From contig NW_020825313.1 of the NCBI RefSeq assembly GCF_003286085.1, forward strand, positions 2,356,001-2,420,000: 64,000 bases of DNA, in the 5' to 3' direction. How positions within the stretch are numbered: the stretch's first letter is position 1; every line of letters starts with the position of its first letter. This document shows, piece by piece, positions 53,830 to 63,039 of this stretch. This stretch comes from Drosophila persimilis. Lineage: Eukaryota > Arthropoda > Insecta > Diptera > Drosophilidae. The notes under the pieces were generated by a model. That model was not told where the DNA came from. It worked only from the letters and a program-made list of their open reading frames with translations, and did not search any database. A program made the position numbers and the translations under genes.

Positions 53830-54053
53830 AAAATTAGATTGCCGCGCACGCATGCTCGTATACCAGTGGTTGGCCTAGCCGCAAATCCTGCTGGGGTTAC
53901 TAGAGGTCGCGCCACATTCACGCTGCTCTCCCACACAAGCTCAGCTTCAGTGGTTGTAACAGGTCTGATTATGAACACTTTAACCTCCTCGATTCCAGCC
54001 CAGATGATCGACTCTAACACACCGATGTGGAAAAAGATTCGTGATCTACCCTA
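53830..54053 (+). CDS. BEL protease region piece
   Basis: Plus-strand RGRATFTLLSHTSSASVVV, then TGLIMNTLTSSIPAQMID and WKKIRDLP, the DUF1758 segment of BEL. It lies between the CR1 and LOA insertions. Its coding homology picks up again at 59296 beyond the LOA LINE. Confidence 0.75.
54043..54053. repeat. 11-bp target duplication GATCTACCCTA, left copy
   Basis: Perfect partner at 59285-59295, bracketing the LOA LINE. Confidence 0.92.
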
Positions 54054-54158
54054 GATAAGGTTAGGTTGACCCGGACGGCCATCAGAGGGGCCCCACATAG
54101 GCCCGTATGGCCCTTAGTTGTCCGGATAGGGGGGGGGTATGAACCGTCGCGGCAGTGT

Positions 54159-54539
54159 TTAGTGGGTTTTGAAGTCCTCGAGGATCGAGGTATTTTTCGC
54201 ATAGGCCAGTAGTTGCTGTGGCGTCCTCTTGGAGGCATCTTCCAGTGATGCCAGCACTGGGGCGCCCAGGTATCTCCTCCTTGCCCTTAAGAGAGCAGGA
54301 CAGTTGCAGATGAGATGTTCTAGGGTTTCGGTTGCCCCAGGCTCGTCACATTTCCTACAACTGTCTCTGTTTGTGATTCCTAGCTTTGTTGCATGCGCCG
54401 CAGTCAGGCAGTGTCCCTTTAATATTTCCACTAATAATCTGCAGTCCTTCCGTAGTAGGTGCAGCAGGTAGTGGCTGAGTTTGTCATTGCGTTCCTTGCA
54501 CATGATTTTCGAGGTTCTGCAGGTGGTGGTACTCCTCAA
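54159..54539 (-). pseudogene. LOA ORF2 C-terminal Cys/His domain
   Basis: 126 codons; KDCRLLVEILKGHCLTAAHA then CRKCDEPGATETLEHLIC with C-x2-C-x10-H-x2-C, matching the sister LOA LINE. Ends near the LINE 3' end. Confidence 0.8.
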
Positions 54540-54557
54540 CCTACTTTCGGTTTGTGA

Positions 54558-55493
54558 TCAGGCCTGCTTTTCTAGATCGCTTTGTAGCGTTCTGAGGGAG
54601 ACAGGCACGTTCTCGGTTCTCGTATTCGCCAGCCCGACGCCTTCCTTAGCTAGTACGTCCGCCGTCTCGTTCCCTTCAATGCCCTGGTGGCTGGGAATCC
54701 AGTAGATCCGCACTGACTTTGTCGTGCTAAGGGTATCTAGTGCCTCCCTGCTCGCCAAGACATTTCTGGAACTGACTGCGGATGACTGCATGGATCTTAT
54801 CGCCGCTTGGCTGTCGACGAATAGGTTGACCGCATCGTGTGCTCTTTCAGAGAGAAGAGCGACCTCTGCTGCTTTCCTTATGGCAAAAACTTCTTCCTGG
54901 AATATTCTACAATGGTCCGGTAGCTTATATGACAGCCTTATCTCAGGGTCTGTACAGTATAGGCCCGCTCCTACTCCTCCGTCCATCTTGGAGCCGTCCG
55001 TATATATATTGAGGTGCTCCGTTTGGTCTCTTCCGATTTTCCAGTCTTCAGGTCCCAAAGATGCAGTTGTTTTTACGTCGAGGTATGTTTGAGGGGTCAT
55101 GTAATCAGTTGATCTGTTCATTTCCCTTCCAATTGAACTATGCCCGTATTCTTGTGGCGACATATTTCCTGAAGCGATGAGGCGTTGTGCTACCTTTCCT
55201 GCAGTCAGACGGGCGTGGATGTCTAGGGGTTCGATTCCGAGTAGGGTTTCGAGTGCTTTTGTTGGGGTTGACCTCAGCGCCCCTGTAATACAGAGCAAAG
55301 CCTGTCGCTGAGTCCTTTCCATAAGCTTATGATACGTTTTTTTTCCAGTAGCTTGCCACCACACTAAGACTCCATACAGCAGAGTTGGTCGCACCACCGA
55401 GATGTAAATCCAATGCATCAGAGCCGGAGACAGGCCCCATGTGCTGCTGAGCATCTTCTTGGATGCATAAAGCGCAATGGTGGCCTTCTTCAC
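54558..55493 (-). pseudogene. LOA ORF2 RT thumb and RNase H
   Basis: 311 codons open. The RT thumb region (SVVRPTLLYGVLVWWQATGK, GALRSTPTKALETLLGIEPL) is followed by RNase H with all expected acidic positions: NIYTDGSKMDGGVGAGLYC, FQEEVFAIRKAAEVAL, LFVDSQAAIRSMQSS, and the late IPSHQGIEGNETADVLAKEG. This is the best-preserved RNase H in the window. Confidence 0.88.
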
Positions 55494-55570
55494 CCTTTCC
55501 AGTACATTGTGTTTCCATGCCAGTTTACTATCCAGTACTGTGCCCAGGTATTTGACTTGTGTTTTTGGGG

Positions 55571-56472
55571 TTAGCCTAGTTTGATTGATCTTCGGGGGGG
55601 GTCCATATCGGTACCTTGTACCTCTTGGTAAAGAGGATGAGGTCCGTCTTGTCCGCGATGATACTGAGTCCTACTTCTTCCGCCCACTCGCGTATCTCCC
55701 TGCGTGTTCGTTCCATTAGTGAGCTGAGGGTCGATGGGCAAACACCCGTAATAAGTATGCTTATGTCGTCCACATAAGCTGTTATTATTGGGGCCTTCCT
55801 TTCGTATCTCTTGATGAGGTCGTCGACCACCAGATTCCACACGGGGCGACAGGACTCCACCCTGGGGTGTGCCTCTGTGTGCCTCTTTCACCATGGAAGC
55901 GGTGCCCCACTCTAATTGCACCCGTCTGCAACCTAGGAGGTTCCTTATCCACAGGTTGATTGCTGGGTGTGTATTAGTCGCTACCAGGTAATTACTTATT
56001 GCTATAGTGCGGTCTCCACCGATTTCCCTTTGGTATAGGCATGCTGGTTGGTTGACATCAGTCCCCCTACCTCATTCCTGATGTGTAAGTCCAGCAGCTT
56101 TTCTAGCGTTTTTAATATAAAGGAGGTAAGGCTTATCGGTCTATAGTCCTTGGGACTCGCATGGCTGCACTTTCCTGCCTTTGGGAGGAAGACAACTCTC
56201 GATGTTCTCCATTGGATAGGGATATAGCCAGTACTTATACAAGCTGTGAATATTGCGGAGAGCCATGAGGTAATCGCATCTTTGGTCACCTGCATCATGG
56301 CTGGGAATGCCCCGTCAAGTCCTGGTGCTTTTGTGCCCGCAAAGGAGTCTTTTGCCCAGTGGATTCCTTTAGTGGTTAACAGATCTGTTGGGGGGTGTTG
56401 TTCCTCGGTTGCTAGGTCCTGGTGCTCTTTGGCATCAGCGATCTTGGTGCAACCAGCTAAATGTTCCTCCAT
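55571..56472 (-). pseudogene. LOA ORF2 reverse transcriptase (frame-broken)
   Basis: Fingers at 56002-56472 (TKAPGLDGAFPAMMQ, VVFLPKAGKCSHASPKDYRP, ISLTSFILKTLEKLLDLHI). Then a deletion removes motif A (the expected FLDIEGAF). HRGTPQGGVLSP lies near 55860, and catalytic AYVDDISIL with LSIIADKTDLILFTKRYKVP lies in 55576-55860. At least two frame changes. Confidence 0.82.
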
Positions 56473-56763
56473 TTGTGCTGTTAGGGCTTCGTCACTGCCC
56501 TCTGTCCACTGTCCATCATCTAGCTTTAATTGGCTTTGTATGGTAGGCTGCTTAGAGAGCAGCTTCCGTAGCCGTGCGGTTTCTGGTACTTTCTCGATGT
56601 TGGAGCAGAAGGTCCTCCACGAGTTCCGTTGTGCTTTACGTATTTCCTTCTTGTATCTCCAGAGTAGGAGTCTGTATTCCTCATTGACAATCTCTTCGTT
56701 CGCTTGTTTGGCGATCTTGAAGAATTCCTTGAGGTTGTTCCTTTGGAGAGAGAGATCTCAGTT

Positions 56764-57588
56764 TCACCATAGTGGCTTGGACCTCCTCTTCGTTCTCGAG
56801 GGTTTGCACGATGCATGGTAGGCGTTCAGTAGCTCGTTGGATAGGGTCTTTAAGGACTTCTCTATATCCTCCGCGGATTTCACTGTGCCCGGACTCGCGA
56901 GCTTCGAAGTAACTGTCTTTTTAAACTTTTTCCAGTTTGTATTCTGGGGGTTTCTATAGACTATGACCTTCGAAGAATGTTTGAAGTCGCACTTAAACTG
57001 AATGTACTTGTGATCTGAGAAGGAGGGTCTTTCAAGGACCCTCCAGCTAGATACCGTAGTACTGTTTCCCGTTGCAAGTGTTAGGTCTAGAACGTTGGAT
57101 GAGGTCGGACCTACGAAGGTGTGCTCCTCCCCGACGTTTGCTATATATAGATTAGTTGCTAGTATAAAGTCTAAGAGTGACTCAACTCTATCATTGATGT
57201 CGGTGCTTCCCCACACATTGTGGTGGGCATTGGCATCCGTCCCGATGACGAGTTGATAGTTTTTGGTGCCGGCTTCTGTCACCAGGCTCCTGAGTTCGTC
57301 GGGTGGTGCGGGTCTGTCGTGAGCCATGTAGCAGGAAGCCACCAGAAGGCGCTTTTCCTCACTTTCCAGCATCACAACCGTTAGGTCATCCGTGTTGTAA
57401 TGAGACATAAGGTAAGCATGGATTCCCTTTCGTACGAGTACGACGGTTCTGTTCCTGCTTACCGATGTTGTGTAGAACAGGTTGTGATTTGAGGACTTTA
57501 GTCCGGCCACTGAATTGCCTGTCGCAATCCAGGGCCCCTGGACTAGAGCCCTTCCTCCATGGCGATGAGGAGTTGAGCTGCAGCACAC
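56764..57588 (-). pseudogene. LOA ORF2 AP-type endonuclease
   Basis: 274 codons. Endonuclease motifs: LLVASCYMAHDRPAPPDEL, LVIGTDANAHHNVWGSTD, VLDLTLATGNSTTVSSW and FSDHKYIQF (final S-D-H). The very N-terminus is shortened relative to the sister LINE: MLSVLQLNSSSPW runs directly into GALDCDRQF, indicating a small deletion. It overlaps the ORF1 end in another frame. Confidence 0.85.
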
Positions 57589-58802
57589 TCAGCATGGGTG
57601 GCTGGCTCACTTGCATCCGACGGGTTGACTACTAGCGTCAGGTCACCGTCTTTCTCGTCTTCGTCCTCAAGCGCAAGACCATGGGCGGCCTCCACGATGG
57701 ACTCGAGACCTAAGTTCTTTTCCACCTCGCCTACCTGCAGGGTATGCGGGACCTTGTCCTCAGGGTGGCACTTTTTGAGGCGCAGGTAGACGCTACCCAT
57801 GCCCCACGCCATCTTCCCGAACTTGGGATACAGCAGATCCTCTGCCTCCTTGTTTATTTGGAGGATCACACATTGGCCCCCCTCGTTGGGTAGTGGGCTA
57901 CCAATTTGTAGGATCCTCCAATCGGTCGCTGGCACGTCCGCGTTTTGCCGCTGAAGGAGCTTCAGCGCTCGGTCCCCCTGGATTGTGATGGGGAAGAGTA
58001 TCTTCGCCTTAGGCTTGGACGGGATAAGCTCCCGGTCCACAACCTTCAGCTTGGCCCCCTCCCTCATCGCCACCAGTTGGCAGACCGTACGCGTCAGCCA
58101 CCTTAACGTTGGATCGTCGTTGCACTTTAGGATCTTCACCCCATTTAGCCACCCAGCACCATCGAACGTGCGCATTGGGGCCGCGGGGTCTTCCTCCATG
58201 TTTGCAAACAGTGCGTCGACGAGACGCGCGTGCACAAGCTTCCACAGTGCCGCTGACATCTTGCCGTTTTTCTCGCTCCAGTCGATGAGTGCCACGATCA
58301 AATGGCGTTTGGTCACATCGCTGGCCTTCGCTTTCGGTTTCGATGGCTTATTGGCCAGTTTCGGTGGAGGGGCTGCACTCTTGGGCCCGCGTTGCCGCTT
58401 GCTCGCTGGAGTGTCTTTAATAGCACTCTCAGTCGAGCGTTGCCTCTTGGTGGCCATCATCTCCTCTACCTTATTGGCATATTCGCCATTCGACGCCCTC
58501 ATCTGTGGCATCTGAGCGTAATGTAGCCGGCCCTCCTCTACTCGCTGCTCGGCCCAGGCTAGCTTGACCTTCTCCTCCTGGGAGATGTCTGCTTTACCTT
58601 GCAGCCGGCTTTTGATCTTGAGGGCCGCTTTGTATTGTGCTTTGGCCTTTATCCCCTCCTTGGAACGCTTCGGCCCTTCCCTACGTAGGGAGCTGGTGCC
58701 TGGTTCCGGCGAGCGGAGAAGGCTCTCTTCCTCCGTCCTGCTTAGAGAGAGCACGCTCTCCAGATCTGTGTCTGTGTCGACTACGGCATCTGTGCGGCTC
58801 AA
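57543..58802 (-). CDS. LOA ORF1 protein
   Basis: 419 codons, apparently intact. Acidic start (DTDTDLESVLSLSRTEEES), a basic middle (KPSKPKAKASDVTKRHLIVA), then a DUF4780-type domain (about 165-350; LNGVKILKCNDDPTLRWLTR, ADVPATDWRILQIGSPLPNE). An acidic tail overlaps ORF2. No zinc knuckles, as in other LOA ORF1s. It probably binds element RNA. The start was chosen as the first ATG after the leader. Confidence 0.85.
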   Translation of the reverse strand: MSRTDAVVDTDTDLESVLSLSRTEEESLLRSPEPGTSSLRREGPKRSKEGIKAKAQYKAALKIKSRLQGKADISQEEKVKLAWAEQRVEEGRLHYAQMPQMRASNGEYANKVEEMMATKRQRSTESAIKDTPASKRQRGPKSAAPPPKLANKPSKPKAKASDVTKRHLIVALIDWSEKNGKMSAALWKLVHARLVDALFANMEEDPAAPMRTFDGAGWLNGVKILKCNDDPTLRWLTRTVCQLVAMREGAKLKVVDRELIPSKPKAKILFPITIQGDRALKLLQRQNADVPATDWRILQIGSPLPNEGGQCVILQINKEAEDLLYPKFGKMAWGMGSVYLRLKKCHPEDKVPHTLQVGEVEKNLGLESIVEAAHGLALEDEDEKDGDLTLVVNPSDASEPATHAECAAAQLLIAMEEGL

Positions 58803-59152
58803 CTTTCAGGCTACGGAGTGAGTTGTTTTTGTTGTTGTTGTTGTGGCAGTAGCTTTACAACTGACTTGGCCTGCTCCCGCCAAGTCTGAGGTGTGACCGC
58901 TGGCGACACGCAGAGAGGATTGCTCCTCCCCGTGCACGCCGGTGGTAGCAGTCACGCTTCCCACCGACGTTTGGGCTGACATCCCAACCCGTGCTTCATC
59001 TATCTTCGCCTCCATATTTGGCCCGAGGGTCCATACTGGCTAATATTTTTCGGGGGGACCACCCCCTAGCGTTTTAGGCCTGACCGCCAGGCACCTCTAG
59101 CCATGGCCCTGGTTCGGTTCCCCCGACTTTGAATCGGGAAGACGCCGGACCA

Positions 59153-59284
59153 TAGCCTTAGCTAGACACTGCATTACCCCGGAGAGAGCAAGCGACAGTG
59201 CATTACCCTTGTCCGGGGTAATGCAGTGTCCATTGCCCAGCCGGCACCCTCGTGGAGGGCTCAGCTAGAGGATTTTCGCCAGCC
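59153..59284 (-). ncRNA. HDV-like self-cleaving ribozyme candidate at LOA 5' terminus
   Basis: Minus strand, starting at the first element base. P1: GGCUGGC (59284-59278) with GCCGGCU (59245-59239), including the G1-U wobble of HDV. P2: UAGCU (59267-59263) with GGCUA (59157-59153). P3: GCCC/GGGU. L3: UCCACGA, close to HDV UCCUCGC. GCCGGCUGGGCAA (59245-59233) is identical to the HDV genomic ribozyme as I know it, and the two C in L3 can pair with GG for P1.1. P4 is an 18-bp perfect stem (59230-59213 with 59182-59165). J4/2 is UAGCUAA with C-N-R-A. Such ribozymes are known to free 5' ends of R2, Baggins and RTE LINE RNAs. Confidence 0.78.
59165..59230. repeat. 18-bp perfect inverted repeat (P4 of the ribozyme candidate)
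   Basis: GACACTGCATTACCCCGG at 59165-59182 and its exact complement CCGGGGTAATGCAGTGTC at 59213-59230, 30-base loop. The loop contains a third, imperfect copy (GACAGTGCATTACCC at 59194-59208), so a second pairing is possible. It suggests a short duplication within the stem. Confidence 0.92.
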
Positions 59285-59295
59285 GATCTACCCTA
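59285..59295. repeat. 11-bp target duplication GATCTACCCTA, right copy
   Basis: Perfect match to 54043-54053. BEL coding homology resumes here. Confidence 0.92.
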
Positions 59296-61546
59296 AGCGG
59301 ACCCTACCTTTGGTAAACCAGGCGAAGTCGACTTGATTTTAGGAGCTGATCAGCTTAGGAACATATACACTGGACAACGCAAAGAGTTTGGTTCTGAATA
59401 TCCTATTGCACTTCATACTAATTTGGATTGGATCATTACAGGCAGCTACCATCTCAGTAGTGATGCTCACAACCACGCACTAGCACATCACGCTCACGAG
59501 GATCTACACACTTTGGTTCGATCGTTCATAGACATGGAACGAGTTCAACCAAGTAACGCTACCATTGATGCTAGTGATCCCGCTGAGCAACACTTCGTTC
59601 ATATGCACACCCTTAGAAAAACGATGGCGTGTACATCGTCCATTATCCGTTAAAGGATTTTGCTCCTCCCATGGGGTCCACACTGCCACAAGCACTACAC
59701 CGCTTTTCTTCTTTCGAGTGCAAATTTCGGAAATTTCCTGCTCTCAAACAACAGTATGTCGATTTTATGGAGGATTATATACAATAAGGACAAATGGAAG
59801 TAGAAGTAGAAATACCGTAGAAGATGATCCCGTCAATCACAATTACTTAGCCAACCACGCAGATAAACCAGATAGCACCACCACGCAATGCCGAGTTGTA
59901 TTCGATGGCTCTGGGGAGGACTCCAATGGATCTTCACTTAATTCACGACTATACATCGGACCGCCTATTCAAAGGGACTTACTTGGAGTATGTCTACGTT
60001 TCCGTCAGCATCGCTATGTGTTTTGTACGGACATTAAAAAAAATGTTTAGACGCATCCTGGTTTCAGAAGATCACACGCAGTACGAACGGATTGTCTGGC
60101 GAAAGGAGGACACTGTTACACTCGATCATTACCGACTGCTGACCGTGACGTATGGTTCAGCGACTTCTCAAGTAGATCGCGCAAGATCATGCCGATTTGT
60201 ATCCGAGGGCTGCTTGGGTGTTTGTACGAAACGCGTATGTGGATGATATTCCAACTGGTTGCGATAATATCGACGATCTCATTGCACTCGAAGACTAACT
60301 AATTTTGCTTTTTAGCCAAGCTGGCCTAGTTGACCATTCCTGACGCCACAAGTGCTCTGACAAAACGGATTTTGCTGTCTGAGCTTGCCAAAATCTACGA
60401 TCCATTGGGGTTGCTTGCCCCCACAACTGTATTTCTAAAGGTTCTCTTTCAAGATAGTTGGCTGAGCTCGGTCGAATGGACCGAAGAACAACCCGCGCAG
60501 CTATGCGCACGGTGGCAACAGTTTGTAGCTGAAGAACTTCAGGAAAGCTGTCGTATACCTCCCTACCTATCCTCGCCATGTCAAGCAACGGAGCTGCATG
60601 GATTCGCCGATTCTTCGTCTCATGCATACGCCGCTGTCATCTACAGTCGCGTGAGACTCAATAATGACTATGTTGTGAGACTGATCGCCGACTGTTGCAT
60701 CCATCTAAACGATATCCATCCCACGGCTCGAATTGAATTCAGCCCATCTTCTGTCGAAATTTACGACTCTGGTTAAGCAAGCTCTATCTATTCCTATTTC
60801 CAGTAGTTCGTGTTCGTGAACATAAACTGTGGTGGAATGGACCACCGTGGCTTTCCCAATCACATCGCACTTGGCCACCTGCTAAGGCAAAGTTCGCAAT
60901 GTCGACTGAGGACGCTGCGCGGATGGAAGTAAAGGTCAAGCCCCTAGATAATTCCGATTAAGGAAATAATATTGATTGTATGATTAACAAAGCTTTCTCC
61001 TGGTGTCATATCTTGCGGACAATAAGCTATGCAATAATAAGGACCGCCTGTCATCGATTTAATCGTCGTGGGAGCTTCAATATGCCCGCTCTAGGGTAAT
61101 CAAACATGTCCAGATGGAGTTCTTCCAAGTGGAGTACAAACAGCTGAGCACTGGACAAGCCCTTTCTCAAAAACCCAAGTTGATTCACTACACTCCATTT
61201 GTTGACGACCAAGGAATTCTGTGCGTAGGAAGACGCATTGGCAATTTGATGACAATATACTTCTTCCAAAGGAATCACCAGTCGCTGTTTTACTAGCTAG
61301 ACACCATCACGTCACATCGCTACACGTTGGAGTCGAACTTATATTCCACACGTTGAGACAGAAGTATTGAAGTATACGCCTTTCGCGTTCAGCCCTCTCG
61401 CTGCTTTCTACATTCTGAATTGGATTACGCTGGACCAGTTACCATCAAGACATCAGCAGGTTGGACACCGAAGATTGGCAAAGCTTGGTTCGCCATCTTT
61501 GTTTGTCTGTCCAATGCTGCTAATATGCTATTTAGTATCTTTAAAT
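59296..61546 (+). CDS. pol: BEL pol: protease end, RT, RNase H, integrase start (broken)
   Basis: VDLILGADQLRNIYTGQ at about 59330 is the hallmark after the BEL protease. RT remains follow at 59650-60250 (FRRILVSEDHTQYERIVWRK, LTVTYGSAT). The A17/RNase H region is at 60330-60720 (LLSELAKIYDPLGLLAPTTV, LHGFADSSSHAYAAVIYSR). Integrase traces lie near 60820-61540, including the DYAGPVTIKTS-type core start. Much decayed, over many frames. Confidence 0.8.
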
Positions 61547-62130
61547 GGTCCATAATATGAATAGACTTCCAACGAATAGTAGGATATTGATTCGTACGCC
61601 GGCACAACAAAAAGATGGCATAAATATTTGTCATATATTTGAACAATCGAACGTTGATGTAGCTTGTGTTTCGGAAACGTGGTTCATGCCGCACCTATGT
61701 GATAATGTCATTTTGTGTACCGGATTTGATATATACCTATCTGATCGGGAAAGAAATGGTGGGGGTGTTGCTATATACATAAACAAGAAACTCAAATCCT
61801 AATTATTAATTAGTAATTAATATGCAAACACCCTCCAGAAAGTGCAATAGAGTACCTTTTTATAGAATTATCGGCCTCAAACAGTTCTCTTAAATTACTA
61901 TTGGGCTGTCCACATCGCAATACAATCTACCACCAAGTAAATGACGCAATTTCAGACCTATCTGTAAGCTACACTGGCGTAATTATAATCGGGGATCTAA
62001 ACAGCAATATACTGAAGGAACGACATATGACGTCAGCGATGGCATCGTAAGACTTGCATCTAGTCAATAATGGTAGACCAACACATTTCTCAAACACTGC
62101 AAACACATTAATGGACCTTTGTTTTTGTTC
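61547..62130 (+). mobile_element. CR1-clade LINE endonuclease fragment
   Basis: Plus-strand NVDVACVSETWFMPHLCDNV, GGGVAIYINKK (endonuclease motifs), then LLLGCPHRN, GVIIIGDLNSNIL (catalytic D-N) and HFSNTANTLMDLCF across frame changes. It abuts BEL at 61546 and DINE-1 at 62131. Probably the 5' part of the same CR1 family seen at 52141 and 63040. Confidence 0.7.
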
Positions 62131-63030
62131 TTATACCCGATAGTCAAAATGAGTATTGGGGTATATTAGATTTGTGGTAAAAGTGGATGTGTGTAACGTC
62201 CAGAAGGAATCGTTTCCGACCCCATAAAGTATATATATTCTTGATCAGCATCAATAGCCGAGTCTATTGAGCCCTGTCTGTCTGTCCGTCCCTATCAGTG
62301 CCTAGTGCTCAAGGACTATAAGAGCTAGCGCAACGAAATTTTATATTCGTTCTTCTGCGATATGTCACTGTTAAAAGTATATTTCCAAACTTGGCCCCGC
62401 CCACTTCGGCCCCCACAAAAGCCGAAAATTTGTGGCATCCACAATTTCAAAGATACGAAAAAACTGAAAACGCAAAATCGTAGAGGATGGCTATATGTAG
62501 AATGTAGAATTGTAGAATGCAATATCTAAACCAGATCGTAAAATTTGAATGGCCAGAATGAAGAAAACAATTTCGTTCTCCCTCGCTCTGTCTCTCTCTA
62601 ACACACAGGTTTAATGGTCGGCTTTGCCAATTGCAAAATATGAGTTCAAGGATCTCAGAACCTATAAGATCCAGAGCAACCAAATTTGGTATCCACACTC
62701 CTGTGATATCGGACCTTGACCGTTTCGTGTCAAAATTTGGTCACACCCCCTTTCGCCCACGCAAATAACGAAAATCTAGGGCATCCACAAATCTCCGAAA
62801 CTATTAAGGCAACAGCAACCAAATTTTGTATCCGCACTCCTGTTAGATCTCACTATAAAACGTTTACCTTAAAATTTCGCCCCACCCTCTTCCGCCCCCA
62901 CAAAGAACGAAAATCTGTGGCATCCACAATCCACGGCGCGTCTGCCGGAGGAGAGCCATACTGACTAAGTATCGGGTATAAATGTAGAGTTGCGGTCTCC
63001 GCAGCAACTCACAACGTTCCCCCTCGTTTT
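62131..63030 (+). mobile_element. DINE-1/INE-1 type Helentron-associated element
   Basis: Starts TTATACCCGATA and has the perfect complement TATCGGGTATAA at 62970-62981 (subterminal inverted repeats). The core TTTCCGACCCCATAAAG, TATATATTCTTGATCAG and CAATAGCCGAGTC followed by (TGTC)n-like CTGTCTGTCTGTCCGTCC is the familiar Drosophila DINE-1 core. After the repeat comes a hairpin GAGTTGCGG-TCT-CCGC(AG)CAACTC (62988-63011) typical of Helitron-like 3' ends. It is non-coding. The exact 3' end, near CCCCCTCG, is uncertain by a few bases. Confidence 0.85.
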
Positions 63031-63039
63031 TTTTGTGGA

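Larger units (their letters stand above)
54054..59284 (-). mobile_element. LOA-clade LINE, 5'-complete copy in BEL
   Basis: 5231 bp on the minus strand between perfect 11-bp duplications. Layout: ribozyme-like 5' leader (59284-58803), ORF1, ORF2 with endonuclease, RT, RNase H and the C-x2-C-x10-H-x2-C domain. The 3' end has CAACCTAACC repeats. It is distinct from the LOA family at 37171 (low identity, same layout). A deletion trims the ORF2 start and RT motif A, and frameshifts separate domains, so it is dead although nearly full length. Confidence 0.9.
50756..61546 (+). mobile_element. BEL/Pao element with two LINE insertions
   Basis: LTR 50756-51173, tRNA-Tyr primer site, gag to about 52140, then a CR1 LINE. 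A protease piece lies at 53830-54053, then a LOA LINE, then protease end, RT, RNase H and integrase start at 59285-61546. No 3' LTR is in view; a CR1 piece abuts at 61547. It is a different family from the BEL elements at 1 and 6169 (different LTR and primer). Older and broken in many places. Confidence 0.8.
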
